Part shown: positions 1 to 5,777 of the stretch, piece by piece | Layout: every line of letters begins with the position of its first letter | Numbering within the stretch: the stretch's first letter is position 1 | Source of the DNA: Candidatus Zixiibacteriota bacterium | GTDB lineage: Bacteria > Zixibacteria > MSB-5A5 > SM1-73 | NCBI GenBank assembly: GCA_023127875.1 | Contig: JAGMFA010000127.1 | Location: 1-5,803 of the forward strand | DNA: 5,803 bases | Direction of reading: 5' to 3' | Notes under the pieces: generated by a model | Database searches by the model: none | Told to the model about the DNA's origin: nothing | Seen by the model: only the letters and a program-made list of their open reading frames with translations | Position numbers and translations under genes: made by a program

Positions 1-1761
1 CGGAACCTCCATCCACTCGCCCTCATACTGCTGGGGGGCTGCGCCTGCATCCAGATCGCATATATACTGGATGTGTAGATCACCATTATACATGTTCTGC
101 GCCAAAGATGCCCAATGTTCACTCACGCAGTCTCCCGGATCACATCCCGGAGTCTTGGTGTTAGTGAGATTAAATGGCTCATCCCAGCAAGATCCACCAC
201 AAAAGGAACCCGCGCCATAGATATCTCCGTTGCAATGTCCGTTCGCTGAAATGTCACTTGAATCGAACTGTGTCCAGATGCAATAAAGATAAACCGAATC
301 TGGATCACCTCCCGGATGATATATTTGATCTACTGCGGCTATGCTCGGCTTGCAAACAGTTCCACCCCACTTGCCGGTCTTGGTATCCGGGCCTGGCGGC
401 TGCGGCCACCACCAGGGACGCACCGTTATTTTTCCTGGAGGTTTGAGATCCTCAGGATAACCAGAGGTAATGAGCGAGATTCCATGTTCGTAGCTCCAGT
501 GATAAAGCTTCGCAATAGGGGAGAGCGCTTCTGGATATTTTGGGTCAAAATAGTGAGCATTCCAGACGATATGGAGGTTGTCCTCATAATCATAACAAGC
601 CGCCACATCCACGTAAGCTCGCTCATTGGGGGTACCGCATCCATACTGGACAACCACATTCGGTGTAGGAGGCCAGTTGGCACAGTCGGAAAGCCAGTCC
701 TCTCCATTATTCATGGACTCGATGTAGTACACATCGCTGAAATAATCACAGCTCCCATCGCAGGAGGGGTGAAGATAAGCAATAGCCACCTTCTGAGAAA
801 CTGGCGAAACTGCCACCACCGGTGTGGCATTGCAGGAGGTATCAAAATGATCGATAGCGGGAAAAGCACCATTCCACCCCATATCAGTGTTTAGGGGAAC
901 CGTATAGGCCACCCGTGCTCCATTAAGACAGGCTTCACAGACCATGGCGTCACCTACGATTCGGTGAGTCCGCTCCCACGCTAACACAACCGGCTCGTAA
1001 CCTTCGGTGTTCCCCTCGGTCATCACCACGTGGACATAATCCGTATCCACCAAGGCATCATAGCAAACCTCCCCCTTAGGCCACATTCCCCGCTCACCTG
1101 AAGGAGCACCATTGATCGCATCCGGAAGGTCCCAGTGACGGTCGAAGAAACCACCACATAAAACATAGTCCATGGTTATGGTGGTGTTCCAAGAGTATCC
1201 AGGATAAGGAGGACCAGTGCGGTGATGGATGATCACCGAGACCCCATCATGCTCATGGGTCTGATTACAGTATCCAGGATTTGTGCCGTTTTCTAATCCG
1301 TCTCCGTCTGCATGGACTTGACTAATATAGGCACCAGCGGGATCTTTGCAGTTGGCATCCACATAGCGAGGACCCGGAGTAAATTGATGATCACAATACG
1401 TCCAGGAGAAATGCCGATAGCCACCTGGGGTCACAGAGATCATACGACCTATGGAGCCGACCTGCTGTTCGTCATACCAGGTGTCTCCAATGTAATCATG
1501 CTGAATGATAGTGCCAGCTTCAGGGTTGATAGAATCGCAAGTTATCTGTTTTGTGCTCGTAGGAAGATACTTGGAGATGCCTTTTGAAGGTGCACGATAT
1601 AAGTCAAATCCGGCACCGTCCACATTCACATTGCCTGAGATGTGTCTGGTCCATTTGGGATCTAAGGATTTCTTTGCGGCAGTGGCAGAAAATCCGTCCC
1701 CCACAAAAATCCCCAAACCAAACGATAAGAAAACCATAAACGTCAAAATTTTTGCCTTCAT
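1..1761 (-). CDS. Secreted cysteine-rich beta-propeller-like protein, C-terminus beyond window
   Basis: I translated the minus strand from the ATG at 1761-1759 and found 587 codons with no stop or frameshift; the frame is still open at base 1, so the C-terminus is missing. The start is fixed by AGGAGG five bases upstream. Residues 1-28 look like a Sec signal peptide: Lys2 and Lys4, a hydrophobic core (about 5-20), then Ala26-Thr27-Ala28 as a likely cleavage site. The mature part is rich in Trp, Tyr, Asp, Gly and Pro, with 22 Cys in view, including close pairs at 275/278, 334/338, 521/525 and 540/545, which suggests disulfides outside the cytoplasm. Recurrent strands of the type LHIVW (396-400), LHIQY (562-566), VHVVM (243-247) and VAIAY (325-329), plus one Asp-box-like stretch SMNNGEDW (349-356), suggest sialidase/BNR-type propeller blades. 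Catalytic function is unknown; no active site is claimed. Such proteins in FCB-type bacteria often end in a type IX sorting domain, which cannot be checked here. Coding status is strong; the fold is inferred. Confidence 0.87.
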   Translation of the reverse strand, partial: MKAKILTFMVFLSFGLGIFVGDGFSATAAKKSLDPKWTRHISGNVNVDGAGFDLYRAPSKGISKYLPTSTKQITCDSINPEAGTIIQHDYIGDTWYDEQQVGSIGRMISVTPGGYRHFSWTYCDHQFTPGPRYVDANCKDPAGAYISQVHADGDGLENGTNPGYCNQTHEHDGVSVIIHHRTGPPYPGYSWNTTITMDYVLCGGFFDRHWDLPDAINGAPSGERGMWPKGEVCYDALVDTDYVHVVMTEGNTEGYEPVVLAWERTHRIVGDAMVCEACLNGARVAYTVPLNTDMGWNGAFPAIDHFDTSCNATPVVAVSPVSQKVAIAYLHPSCDGSCDYFSDVYYIESMNNGEDWLSDCANWPPTPNVVVQYGCGTPNERAYVDVAACYDYEDNLHIVWNAHYFDPKYPEALSPIAKLYHWSYEHGISLITSGYPEDLKPPGKITVRPWWWPQPPGPDTKTGKWGGTVCKPSIAAVDQIYHPGGDPDSVYLYCIWTQFDSSDISANGHCNGDIYGAGSFCGGSCWDEPFNLTNTKTPGCDPGDCVSEHWASLAQNMYNGDLHIQYICDLDAGAAPQQYEGEWMEVP

Positions 1762-1766
1762 TTTTT

Positions 1767-1772
1767 CCTCCT
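1767..1772 (-). promoter_or_regulatory. Ribosome binding site of the secreted protein gene
   Basis: CCTCCT on the plus strand reads AGGAGG on the minus strand, a perfect Shine-Dalgarno core, separated by five A residues from the ATG at 1761-1759. It selects this start and this frame over an overlapping minus-strand frame that begins further upstream at 1861. I found no convincing -35/-10 pair for this gene between 1773 and 2000. Confidence 0.85.
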
Positions 1773-1979
1773 AATGGAAAATTGGTTGACGATTTGAACT
1801 TCTTTCTATTTACACCCCCTCGTTTCTTCCCTGAATTCTTATGTTTTGTTACACATGGCAATACCTCCGTCTTAATGGTTCTTAGTTCATCGTGCTGGTC
1901 GCTGGGGCCGCGCAGATCCTATGGATCCAGAATTCGGACAAATGATTTGTATGTTTTTTGCACAAAGCAACTATTTCCG

Positions 1980-2008
1980 TGTCCGTCGGGTCCCTGACCC
2001 GACGGACA
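1980..2008. repeat. Perfect 12-bp inverted repeat (hairpin)
   Basis: TGTCCGTCGGGT (1980-1991) pairs perfectly with ACCCGACGGACA (1997-2008) around a five-base loop CCCTG, whose outer bases can add one more C-G pair. No T-run follows on either strand, so it is not a classic intrinsic terminator. It is the first of a run of unrelated hairpins. Confidence 0.8.
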
Positions 2009-2033
2009 AAACCCTTTCCGAAACTATTACTTT

Positions 2034-2077
2034 CCGCCAGGTCAGGGGATGCGTATGCATTCATACGAACCTGGCGG
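2034..2077. repeat. Nested two-part inverted repeat
   Basis: Outer arms CCGCCAGGT (2034-2042) and ACCTGGCGG (2069-2077) are perfect 9-bp complements. Inside them sits a second stem, CGTATG (2052-2057) with CATACG (2062-2067), around the loop CATT. The two stems are separated by an asymmetric internal loop (nine bases on the left, one on the right), giving a 44-nt compound hairpin. Confidence 0.75.
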
Positions 2078-2221
2078 CCACACAAATTATAATCGCTCGC
2101 CGAAAGTTACGATTTTCCGAAAATTCTAAGAGAATTCTTCTTTTCGAACACCCCACGGGAATCATGATTTACACAACTTTAAGCGTTGAAGCAAGACCTC
2201 ACCCCTCATTTGAGTCAACTG

Positions 2222-2283
2222 ACCTATCTCCCCTTCAGGGTAAACCCCTCTCCATTTCATGGAGAGGGGAACGGGGGAGAGGT
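2222..2283. repeat. Nested GC-rich inverted repeat with 11-bp core hairpin
   Basis: The core is CCCCTCTCCAT (2245-2255), loop TTC, ATGGAGAGGGG (2259-2269), a perfect 11-bp stem. Outside it, ACCTATCTCCCC (2222-2233) pairs with GGGGAGAGGT (2274-2283) apart from a two-base bulge. The pyrimidine-rich left side and purine-rich right side resemble a type of dispersed intergenic palindrome I have seen in several environmental bacterial lineages; that resemblance is from memory. A similar start, ACCTCACCCCT, lies just upstream at 2196-2206. Confidence 0.75.
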
Positions 2284-2300
2284 AAAAGGCACTTCTTTTT

Positions 2301-2334
2301 GTCAAGCACCCCGCCAAAGGCGGGGATGCATGAC
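2301..2334. repeat. Long hairpin with CCGCC-AAA-GGCGG core
   Basis: CCCCGCC (2309-2315) pairs with GGCGGGG (2319-2325) around the loop AAA. The stem continues outward as GTCAAGCA (2301-2308) with TGCATGAC (2327-2334), with one bulged A (2326) and one A-A mismatch, for 14 pairs in all. Five T residues precede it (2296-2300), which is the wrong side for a plus-strand terminator; the minus strand would show an A-run after the stem, also wrong for a terminator. The core recurs at 2501-2513. Confidence 0.75.
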
Positions 2335-2362
2335 CTACAAAACCTGACCATCACTCCCAGTT

Positions 2363-2387
2363 CGGATAGGGGTCGTACCCCTATCCG
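2363..2387. repeat. Perfect 11-bp inverted repeat (hairpin)
   Basis: CGGATAGGGGT (2363-2373) and ACCCCTATCCG (2377-2387) are perfect complements around the three-base loop CGT. It belongs to the palindrome cluster and is unrelated in sequence to its neighbours. Confidence 0.8.
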
Positions 2388-2396
2388 CCACAGTCG

Positions 2397-2420
2397 GGGA
2401 CAGGGCACAACCCCTGTCCC
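2397..2420. repeat. Perfect 9-bp inverted repeat (hairpin)
   Basis: GGGACAGGG (2397-2405) and CCCTGTCCC (2412-2420) are perfect complements around a six-base loop CACAAC. It lies only nine bases from the preceding hairpin and is followed by AGCAAG, with no T-run. Confidence 0.8.
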
Positions 2421-2455
2421 AGCAAGAGTCATATTCCCGAGCCCTATATATTGTA

Positions 2456-2572
2456 GTGTGAGATTGTAGTTGCCCAATTTATACCGCTTTTAGCGGTATC
2501 CCGCCAAAGGCGGTGATTGGGCTCGATAAATCGAGTCTCAAGATTCAAATGAACAACTACATTCTCAGACAC
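2456..2572. repeat. Multibranched inverted-repeat element (about 117 nt)
   Basis: Long arms close the element: 2456-2472 (GTGT, GAGA, then TGTAGTTG) pairs with 2554-2572 (CAACTACA, TCTC, then ACAC), with one mismatch and a two-base bulge. Inside, GCCCAAT (2472-2478) pairs with ATTGGGC (2516-2522) and encloses two hairpins: ATACCGCT/AGCGGTAT (2481-2499, loop TTT) and CCGCC/GGCGG (2501-2513, loop AAA). A further hairpin CTCGAT/ATCGAG (2522-2535) follows. At least five helices nest without crossing, as in a folded RNA or a cruciform-forming repeat. Immediately downstream, CTCAGA (2564-2569) can instead pair with TCTGAG (2575-2580), which competes with the outer arm. I do not recognise it as a known RNA family. 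It could be a MITE-like repeat or a non-coding RNA, and the transcribed strand is unknown. Confidence 0.6.
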
Positions 2573-2788
2573 GCTCTGAGGTCCTGACACAACACAAAAT
2601 AAATGTTTCAGGCAAGCACTAAAAACTTACAGCAAATTAAAAACTTAAAGAAAAATCAATTTTTGAGTTCAGGTAACAAAAATTCCATTTCGATTGCAGA
2701 CAAGACTTTATCCTTTCCCTGTTAAATAAGTAAATGATAAATCAAGCACAAGTCAACCCTAAAATTAGGGCTCTGAAAGAAAAAACGA

Positions 2789-2875
2789 GGAAATAGAGTA
2801 GGTATTGCGATGAAAAGCAGTGGGGCTTCGTAAGTGTGCTATATAAAATATCCTATGATGTTTACTTAACAAAAT
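2789..2875. repeat. 87-bp direct repeat, copy A
   Basis: This segment recurs 157 bp downstream at 2946-3032 with four substitutions in 87 positions. The first 50 bases are identical; the differences fall at 2839, 2849, 2853 and 2856. A stem AAATATC (2846-2852) with GATGTTT (2857-2863) contains a T-G pair at 2849/2860 where copy B has C-G. TAAGT (2831-2835) can also pair with ACTTA (2864-2868). No coding role is apparent. Confidence 0.85.
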
Positions 2876-2885
2876 TACTGCTCAA

Positions 2886-2938
2886 GGCGGGTGTTCTTCA
2901 CCCGCCGTTCATTAACCGTTGGTGAAGAACACCAACGG
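2886..2938. repeat. Pair of adjacent hairpins with complementary loops
   Basis: Hairpin one is GGCGGGTG (2886-2893), loop TTCTT, CACCCGCC (2899-2906). Hairpin two is CCGTTGGTG (2916-2924), loop AAGAA, CACCAACGG (2930-2938). Both stems are perfect and end in the same GGTG/CACC closing pairs, and the two loops are exact complements. As a result, the 13 bases at 2890-2902 can alternatively pair end to end with 2921-2933. The pair fills the gap between the two 87-bp direct repeats. Confidence 0.8.
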
Positions 2939-2945
2939 GAAGCAG

Positions 2946-3032
2946 GGAAATAGAGTAGGTATTGCGATGAAAAGCAGTGGGGCTTCGTAAGTGTGTTATA
3001 TAAAACATCTTAGGATGTTTACTTAACAAAAT
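2946..3032. repeat. 87-bp direct repeat, copy B
   Basis: This is the second copy of the repeat at 2789-2875, in the same orientation. Its stem AAACATC (3003-3009), loop TTAG, GATGTTT (3014-3020) is fully Watson-Crick. Read on the minus strand, this hairpin lies 34 bases after the stop codon of the DUF2723 gene and is followed by TATATAA, so it could act as a weak terminator for that gene. The stem is AT-rich and the T-run poor, so this role is doubtful. Confidence 0.85.
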
Positions 3033-3053
3033 GATTCAAGAAATCAATCTAAC

Positions 3054-5615
3054 CTATTGTTGTTTTTTATAAAACTCCAGAAGCCTTCTGGATTGTTCAT
3101 CGTCGGGATGGTCTTCAAGCCAGCTTCTCAAAAGCTTAACAAGTTTGCCAAACTGCTTATTGTAAAGGTAAAGCTGTCTTAATATCTGGAAGGTCATCCT
3201 GTCATGGGGATTTATCTCATATGCCTTCTGCATGACCATCTCTGCCTGATCAAACTTCTCTTGCGCCTGATACGCCAATGCCAGATATTGATAGTATAGC
3301 AGGGTCTCGGGATATTTTGTGATGAGGGTATTCATCCGCACCTGGTATCCTTCCAGAAGGCTGTCTGCTTTTGCTGTATCCCCTTCATCAATATATAGCT
3401 TATATAGCTGGAGGTGGGTTCGATAGTAGTCTGGAAGAACTTCGACGGCTTTCTCCAACTCCATTATGGCTTTATCCGCCTGGTTCTTGTTCAGATAGTA
3501 TTCAGTCAGGTCGATAAATCTCTCGGAATAGTTCATCAAAAGCCCCACGGTGTTATCGTTCTTATGAACATTCATATCTGCCAGTCCCCGAAACTGATAA
3601 ACCTCCCAGAGATTTTTATGAAATCTTTCCGGGTCTATCATATTTTGCCCCTCCTCTGACACCACTCGATCAACCAGACCCTCTCTTCTTGCATGGTCGT
3701 CCAATCCCACCCGGTTGCTGGAAGGTGTGGTTCGGGAAAAATAAAAAGGATATCTCCACTTGTTTGCCACAAGGATATTCTCCACCATCATATCCTGAAT
3801 CCTCATCACCCGTTTGGACTTTTCATCATAATAGGGGAAAAGGAATCTTTTCTGTTTTCGGATGGGATCATAATAGGGCACCTGGGGACGAGGCAAAATC
3901 CTCCCATCAGACATCTTCGTGGGAATGCCTTTGATCTGTTCGTATGTTAAGTCGATGGGAACTTTCCAGATATCCTTAAGCTGTAAGATATACCAGTCGG
4001 CATTAAGCAGACTTAAGTTTACTACCCTTACATCCTGCCTTATCTTCTCCACGTTTTGCAGAAACCACAAAGGAAAGGTATCATTGTCTCCATTGGTGAT
4101 AAGTATCCCATCCTTATCGCAACTCATCAGATGGTTATAGGCATAATCATAAGGAATCCAGTTTCCGGTACGGTCGTTTCGATGATAATTCTTTTTCAAA
4201 GCCAATAGAGGTAAAACCACCAAAACAGCTACCACTACCCCCAAAATCAGTTGAAGGTATTTTGACCTTCTTTCAACAAAATTGCCCAGAGTTCTTATCA
4301 AACCAAATGCCCCCAGCCCCATGCTTAGTGCAAAAAACATAAATCCAGGGGAGAAGAAATAATCCCGATCCCTCACCTCCAATCGAATGATCCCACCTGA
4401 TTCAGGATCTGGTCGGGTTCCGTCAGCAAAATTCATGTATAAAACCAGGCCCACCGTGCAGGCCAATACTAGAAAGAGCAGTACCACCCCTTCCCTTTTC
4501 CTTCTTCTGATCTGCTCCCAGATGCCCAAAAGCCCCAGAAAAATAGGGATAAACCACAAGCTTTTTTGCATATACTGCTCCCGGAAAAATCCCCAGAATC
4601 CCATTCTTTCCTTGGCTCCAAACTGGTTTTCCCAGGTGCCCCTGCGGTAAAACATCCGGCCTATCATGCTCTCGGCTCCATATTGTTTGCGCTCCAGGAA
4701 AGCCTTGAAGCTTCGCCAATCTGAGGGATTGTTTTCATCGATGGCAGGATTTAAAGAAGATCGGATGGGAATAAAAAGCTGGGTGGAATAACCTATCATC
4801 CCGGCGCAGGTTATCAAAAAGCAAAGTGCCCAGGCCTTTCTTCTATCGAATAAGGTAAACATCAAAGTCACAAAAAGCCATATTCCGAGTGCGATCAGAA
4901 ATGGGATGACGCTGTGAATCACCAAAAACAAAACCAGACCTGTGACCCAGAACCGCCCGTCCAACAGCTTCTGGCGATCGGTCAGCACGATCAACAAGAA
5001 CACCGCCGGCATGATCAGATAGATGGTCATGTGAATTCCGGTGGATAGAAGACCCAGATAGGCGATCAGAATCAAAAGTCTGTCTCCTTTGGGGCTGGTT
5101 TTATGGTCCATCCAGATCAGGGTGAGAAACAACATCAAAACCATCAGAAACATGGAGAGTCCATACACCTCCGTCTCCACCGCATTGGACCAGAAGGTCA
5201 TGGAAAATGCCAGAAAGAAGCTCCCCACCATTCCTCCCACATAACGTCCCATCCTCAACCACAAACTCATATCTTCCTTGATCCATCTGCTGACCAGCTT
5301 TACGATCAGAAGATAACCCAGCCATACTGTAAGAGCAGAGGTTAAAACCGAGATGAGATTCACTCTGGCGGCAATCTGATCAAACAGCGGAATTAGAGCA
5401 AATATCCGCCCGATAAGAATGAAAAGTGGACTTCCAGGGGGATGGGGAATGCCCAAGATATGGGCGCAAGCAATGAACTCTCCACAGTCCCAGAAGGAGA
5501 CCGTGGGAGCCATGGTTTTAAGATAGATACCCAAGCTTGCTAAAAAAACAAAGAGGGAAATAAAAAGTGAAACCTGATCCTGGCTTTTATACCACTTGCG
5601 TAGTTTTTCTCCCAC
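3054..5615 (-). CDS. DUF2723 family membrane glycosyltransferase (TMEM260-like) with C-terminal TPR repeats
   Basis: This is a complete 853-residue integral membrane protein of the DUF2723 family, a GT-C-fold group related to the human protein O-mannosyltransferase TMEM260. A lipid-linked sugar donor and exported protein acceptor are expected from the family, not shown here. TM1 spans about 13-31, followed by the family signature WDCGEF (42-47; Asp43 and Glu46 are candidate catalytic or metal-binding acids) and HPPGSPL (58-64). About 13 further membrane helices extend to residue 473. Other conserved blocks are TEVYGL (148-153), IPIRSSLNPAIDENNP (282-297), EVRDRDYFF (413-421) and GDNDTFPLWFLQ (509-520), the last opening a soluble domain (about 475-703). 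Residues 704-848 form TPR-like helical repeats. The GTG start has AGGAG seven bases upstream; the frame has a TAG a short way upstream with no ATG between, and the first internal ATG (residue 35) would delete TM1. The stop is TAG. The gene has its own promoter, so it is probably monocistronic. The sugar and substrates cannot be read from the sequence. Confidence 0.93.
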   Translation of the reverse strand: MGEKLRKWYKSQDQVSLFISLFVFLASLGIYLKTMAPTVSFWDCGEFIACAHILGIPHPPGSPLFILIGRIFALIPLFDQIAARVNLISVLTSALTVWLGYLLIVKLVSRWIKEDMSLWLRMGRYVGGMVGSFFLAFSMTFWSNAVETEVYGLSMFLMVLMLFLTLIWMDHKTSPKGDRLLILIAYLGLLSTGIHMTIYLIMPAVFLLIVLTDRQKLLDGRFWVTGLVLFLVIHSVIPFLIALGIWLFVTLMFTLFDRRKAWALCFLITCAGMIGYSTQLFIPIRSSLNPAIDENNPSDWRSFKAFLERKQYGAESMIGRMFYRRGTWENQFGAKERMGFWGFFREQYMQKSLWFIPIFLGLLGIWEQIRRRKREGVVLLFLVLACTVGLVLYMNFADGTRPDPESGGIIRLEVRDRDYFFSPGFMFFALSMGLGAFGLIRTLGNFVERRSKYLQLILGVVVAVLVVLPLLALKKNYHRNDRTGNWIPYDYAYNHLMSCDKDGILITNGDNDTFPLWFLQNVEKIRQDVRVVNLSLLNADWYILQLKDIWKVPIDLTYEQIKGIPTKMSDGRILPRPQVPYYDPIRKQKRFLFPYYDEKSKRVMRIQDMMVENILVANKWRYPFYFSRTTPSSNRVGLDDHARREGLVDRVVSEEGQNMIDPERFHKNLWEVYQFRGLADMNVHKNDNTVGLLMNYSERFIDLTEYYLNKNQADKAIMELEKAVEVLPDYYRTHLQLYKLYIDEGDTAKADSLLEGYQVRMNTLITKYPETLLYYQYLALAYQAQEKFDQAEMVMQKAYEINPHDRMTFQILRQLYLYNKQFGKLVKLLRSWLEDHPDDEQSRRLLEFYKKQQ

Positions 5616-5622
5616 AGCCTTT

Positions 5623-5627
5623 CTCCT
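5623..5627 (-). promoter_or_regulatory. Ribosome binding site supporting the GTG start
   Basis: CTCCT on the plus strand reads AGGAG on the minus strand, seven bases upstream of the GTG at 5615-5613. This decides the start in favour of GTG, because no ATG lies nearby in frame. Confidence 0.8.
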
Positions 5628-5659
5628 ATATTTCTTCTTTGAGGCGATCTAAAAACTCA

Positions 5660-5675
5660 CCCGATTCAAATCGGG
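5660..5675 (-). promoter_or_regulatory. Leader hairpin before the DUF2723 gene, possible attenuator
   Basis: CCCGAT (5660-5665) and ATCGGG (5670-5675) form a 6-bp stem with a four-base loop. On the minus strand the stem is followed by TGAG and then TTTTT (5651-5655), so the transcript would carry a GC-rich hairpin and a U-run between promoter and ribosome site. The four-base gap before the U-run makes it a poor intrinsic terminator. It may be a weak attenuator or simply a leader hairpin. Confidence 0.35.
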
Positions 5676-5687
5676 GCATGCTAACGC

Positions 5688-5717
5688 ATAATATAGGAAG
5701 ATTCCTCTGGTTGTCAA
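5688..5717 (-). promoter_or_regulatory. Sigma-70-type promoter of the DUF2723 gene
   Basis: On the minus strand, a perfect -35 box TTGACA (5717-5712) is followed after 16 bases by TATATT (5695-5690), which matches the consensus -10 at five of six positions. An overlapping TATTAT (5693-5688) at 18-base spacing is an alternative with the same score. Transcription would begin near 5680, leaving a leader of about 65 bases before the GTG. Confidence 0.75.
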
Positions 5718-5720
5718 TTT

Positions 5721-5739
5721 AAAAACAAGAAAGCCTTGT
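5721..5739 (-). terminator. Weak candidate terminator of an upstream minus-strand gene
   Basis: On the minus strand, ACAAG, loop GCTTT, CTTGT is followed directly by a run of T (plus-strand A-run 5721-5725). The stem is only five pairs and AT-rich. It sits just upstream of the promoter, where the end of a preceding co-oriented gene would be expected, but no such gene is visible in the remaining 64 bases. Confidence 0.25.
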
Positions 5740-5764
5740 AGAGACCAAATACAAATCAGACACT

Positions 5765-5777
5765 CCCCAAAGGCGGG
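5765..5777. repeat. Degenerate copy of the CCGCC-AAA-GGCGG hairpin core
   Basis: CCCC-AAA-GGCGGG resembles the hairpin cores at 2309-2325 and 2501-2513 but lacks the G of the left arm, so the stem is imperfect. It is the only palindrome-like sequence in the last 60 bases; no gene is visible from 5740 to the right edge. Confidence 0.35.

Larger units (their letters stand above)
1773..3053. other. Long intergenic region of palindromes and direct repeats, no convincing gene
   Basis: About 1.28 kb separates the two minus-strand genes. Open frames here lack ribosome sites, cross perfect palindromes and show no recognisable protein character, so I call none. The contents from left to right are: the leader of the secreted-protein gene (1773-1979), a cluster of unrelated hairpins (1980-2455), a multibranched inverted-repeat element (2456-2580), an AT-rich stretch (2581-2788) with only a short palindrome at 2757-2770 (CCCTAA-AA-TTAGGG), and an 87-bp direct repeat flanking a pair of hairpins (2789-3032). 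Minor palindromes in the leader are GATCC/GGATC at 1915-1927 and ACAAAT-G-ATTTGT at 1938-1950; the second could be an operator, but nothing else supports that. The hairpins of the 1980-2455 cluster lack a following T-tract on either strand, so they do not look like ordinary terminators. Confidence 0.75.

Noticed and set aside
174..894. Overlapping plus-strand open frames at the left end
   Set aside because: They are antisense to the continuous minus-strand secreted-protein frame, which has a signal peptide and an ideal ribosome site.
1786..1812. Plus-strand TTGACG ... TATTTA as a promoter
   Set aside because: Spacing is only 15 bases and no plus-strand gene follows.
1604..1861. An 85-codon minus-strand frame overlapping the start of the secreted protein
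   Set aside because: It begins with TTG only two bases from a GGAGG and is out of frame with the far longer real gene; beyond 1761 it is a shadow of it.
1923..1935. Adjacent GGATCC and GAATTC sites, resembling a cloning linker
   Set aside because: The surrounding sequence continues naturally with no vector sequence, and GAATTC also occurs nearby at 1833-1838 and 2132-2137; chance is the simpler explanation.
1921..2469. A 182-codon plus-strand open frame in the spacer
   Set aside because: It has no ribosome site, crosses several perfect palindromes, and its translation shows no recognisable domain or protein-like pattern.
2755..2785. TTGACT on the minus strand near 2756 as a -35 box
   Set aside because: No acceptable -10 hexamer lies at 15-19 bases, and no gene begins downstream.
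2810..2833. Seven-codon mini-ORF (MKSSGAS) repeated in both 87-bp copies
   Set aside because: There is no proper ribosome site upstream, and identity follows simply from the direct repeat.
2789..3032. A minimal CRISPR array (two repeats and one spacer)
   Set aside because: The repeats are 87 bp, far longer than CRISPR repeats, the spacer is itself two palindromes, and no cas gene is present.
4423..4719. A 98-codon minus-strand frame inside the DUF2723 gene
   Set aside because: It is an alternative frame of a well-supported coding region whose own frame carries all the conserved motifs.
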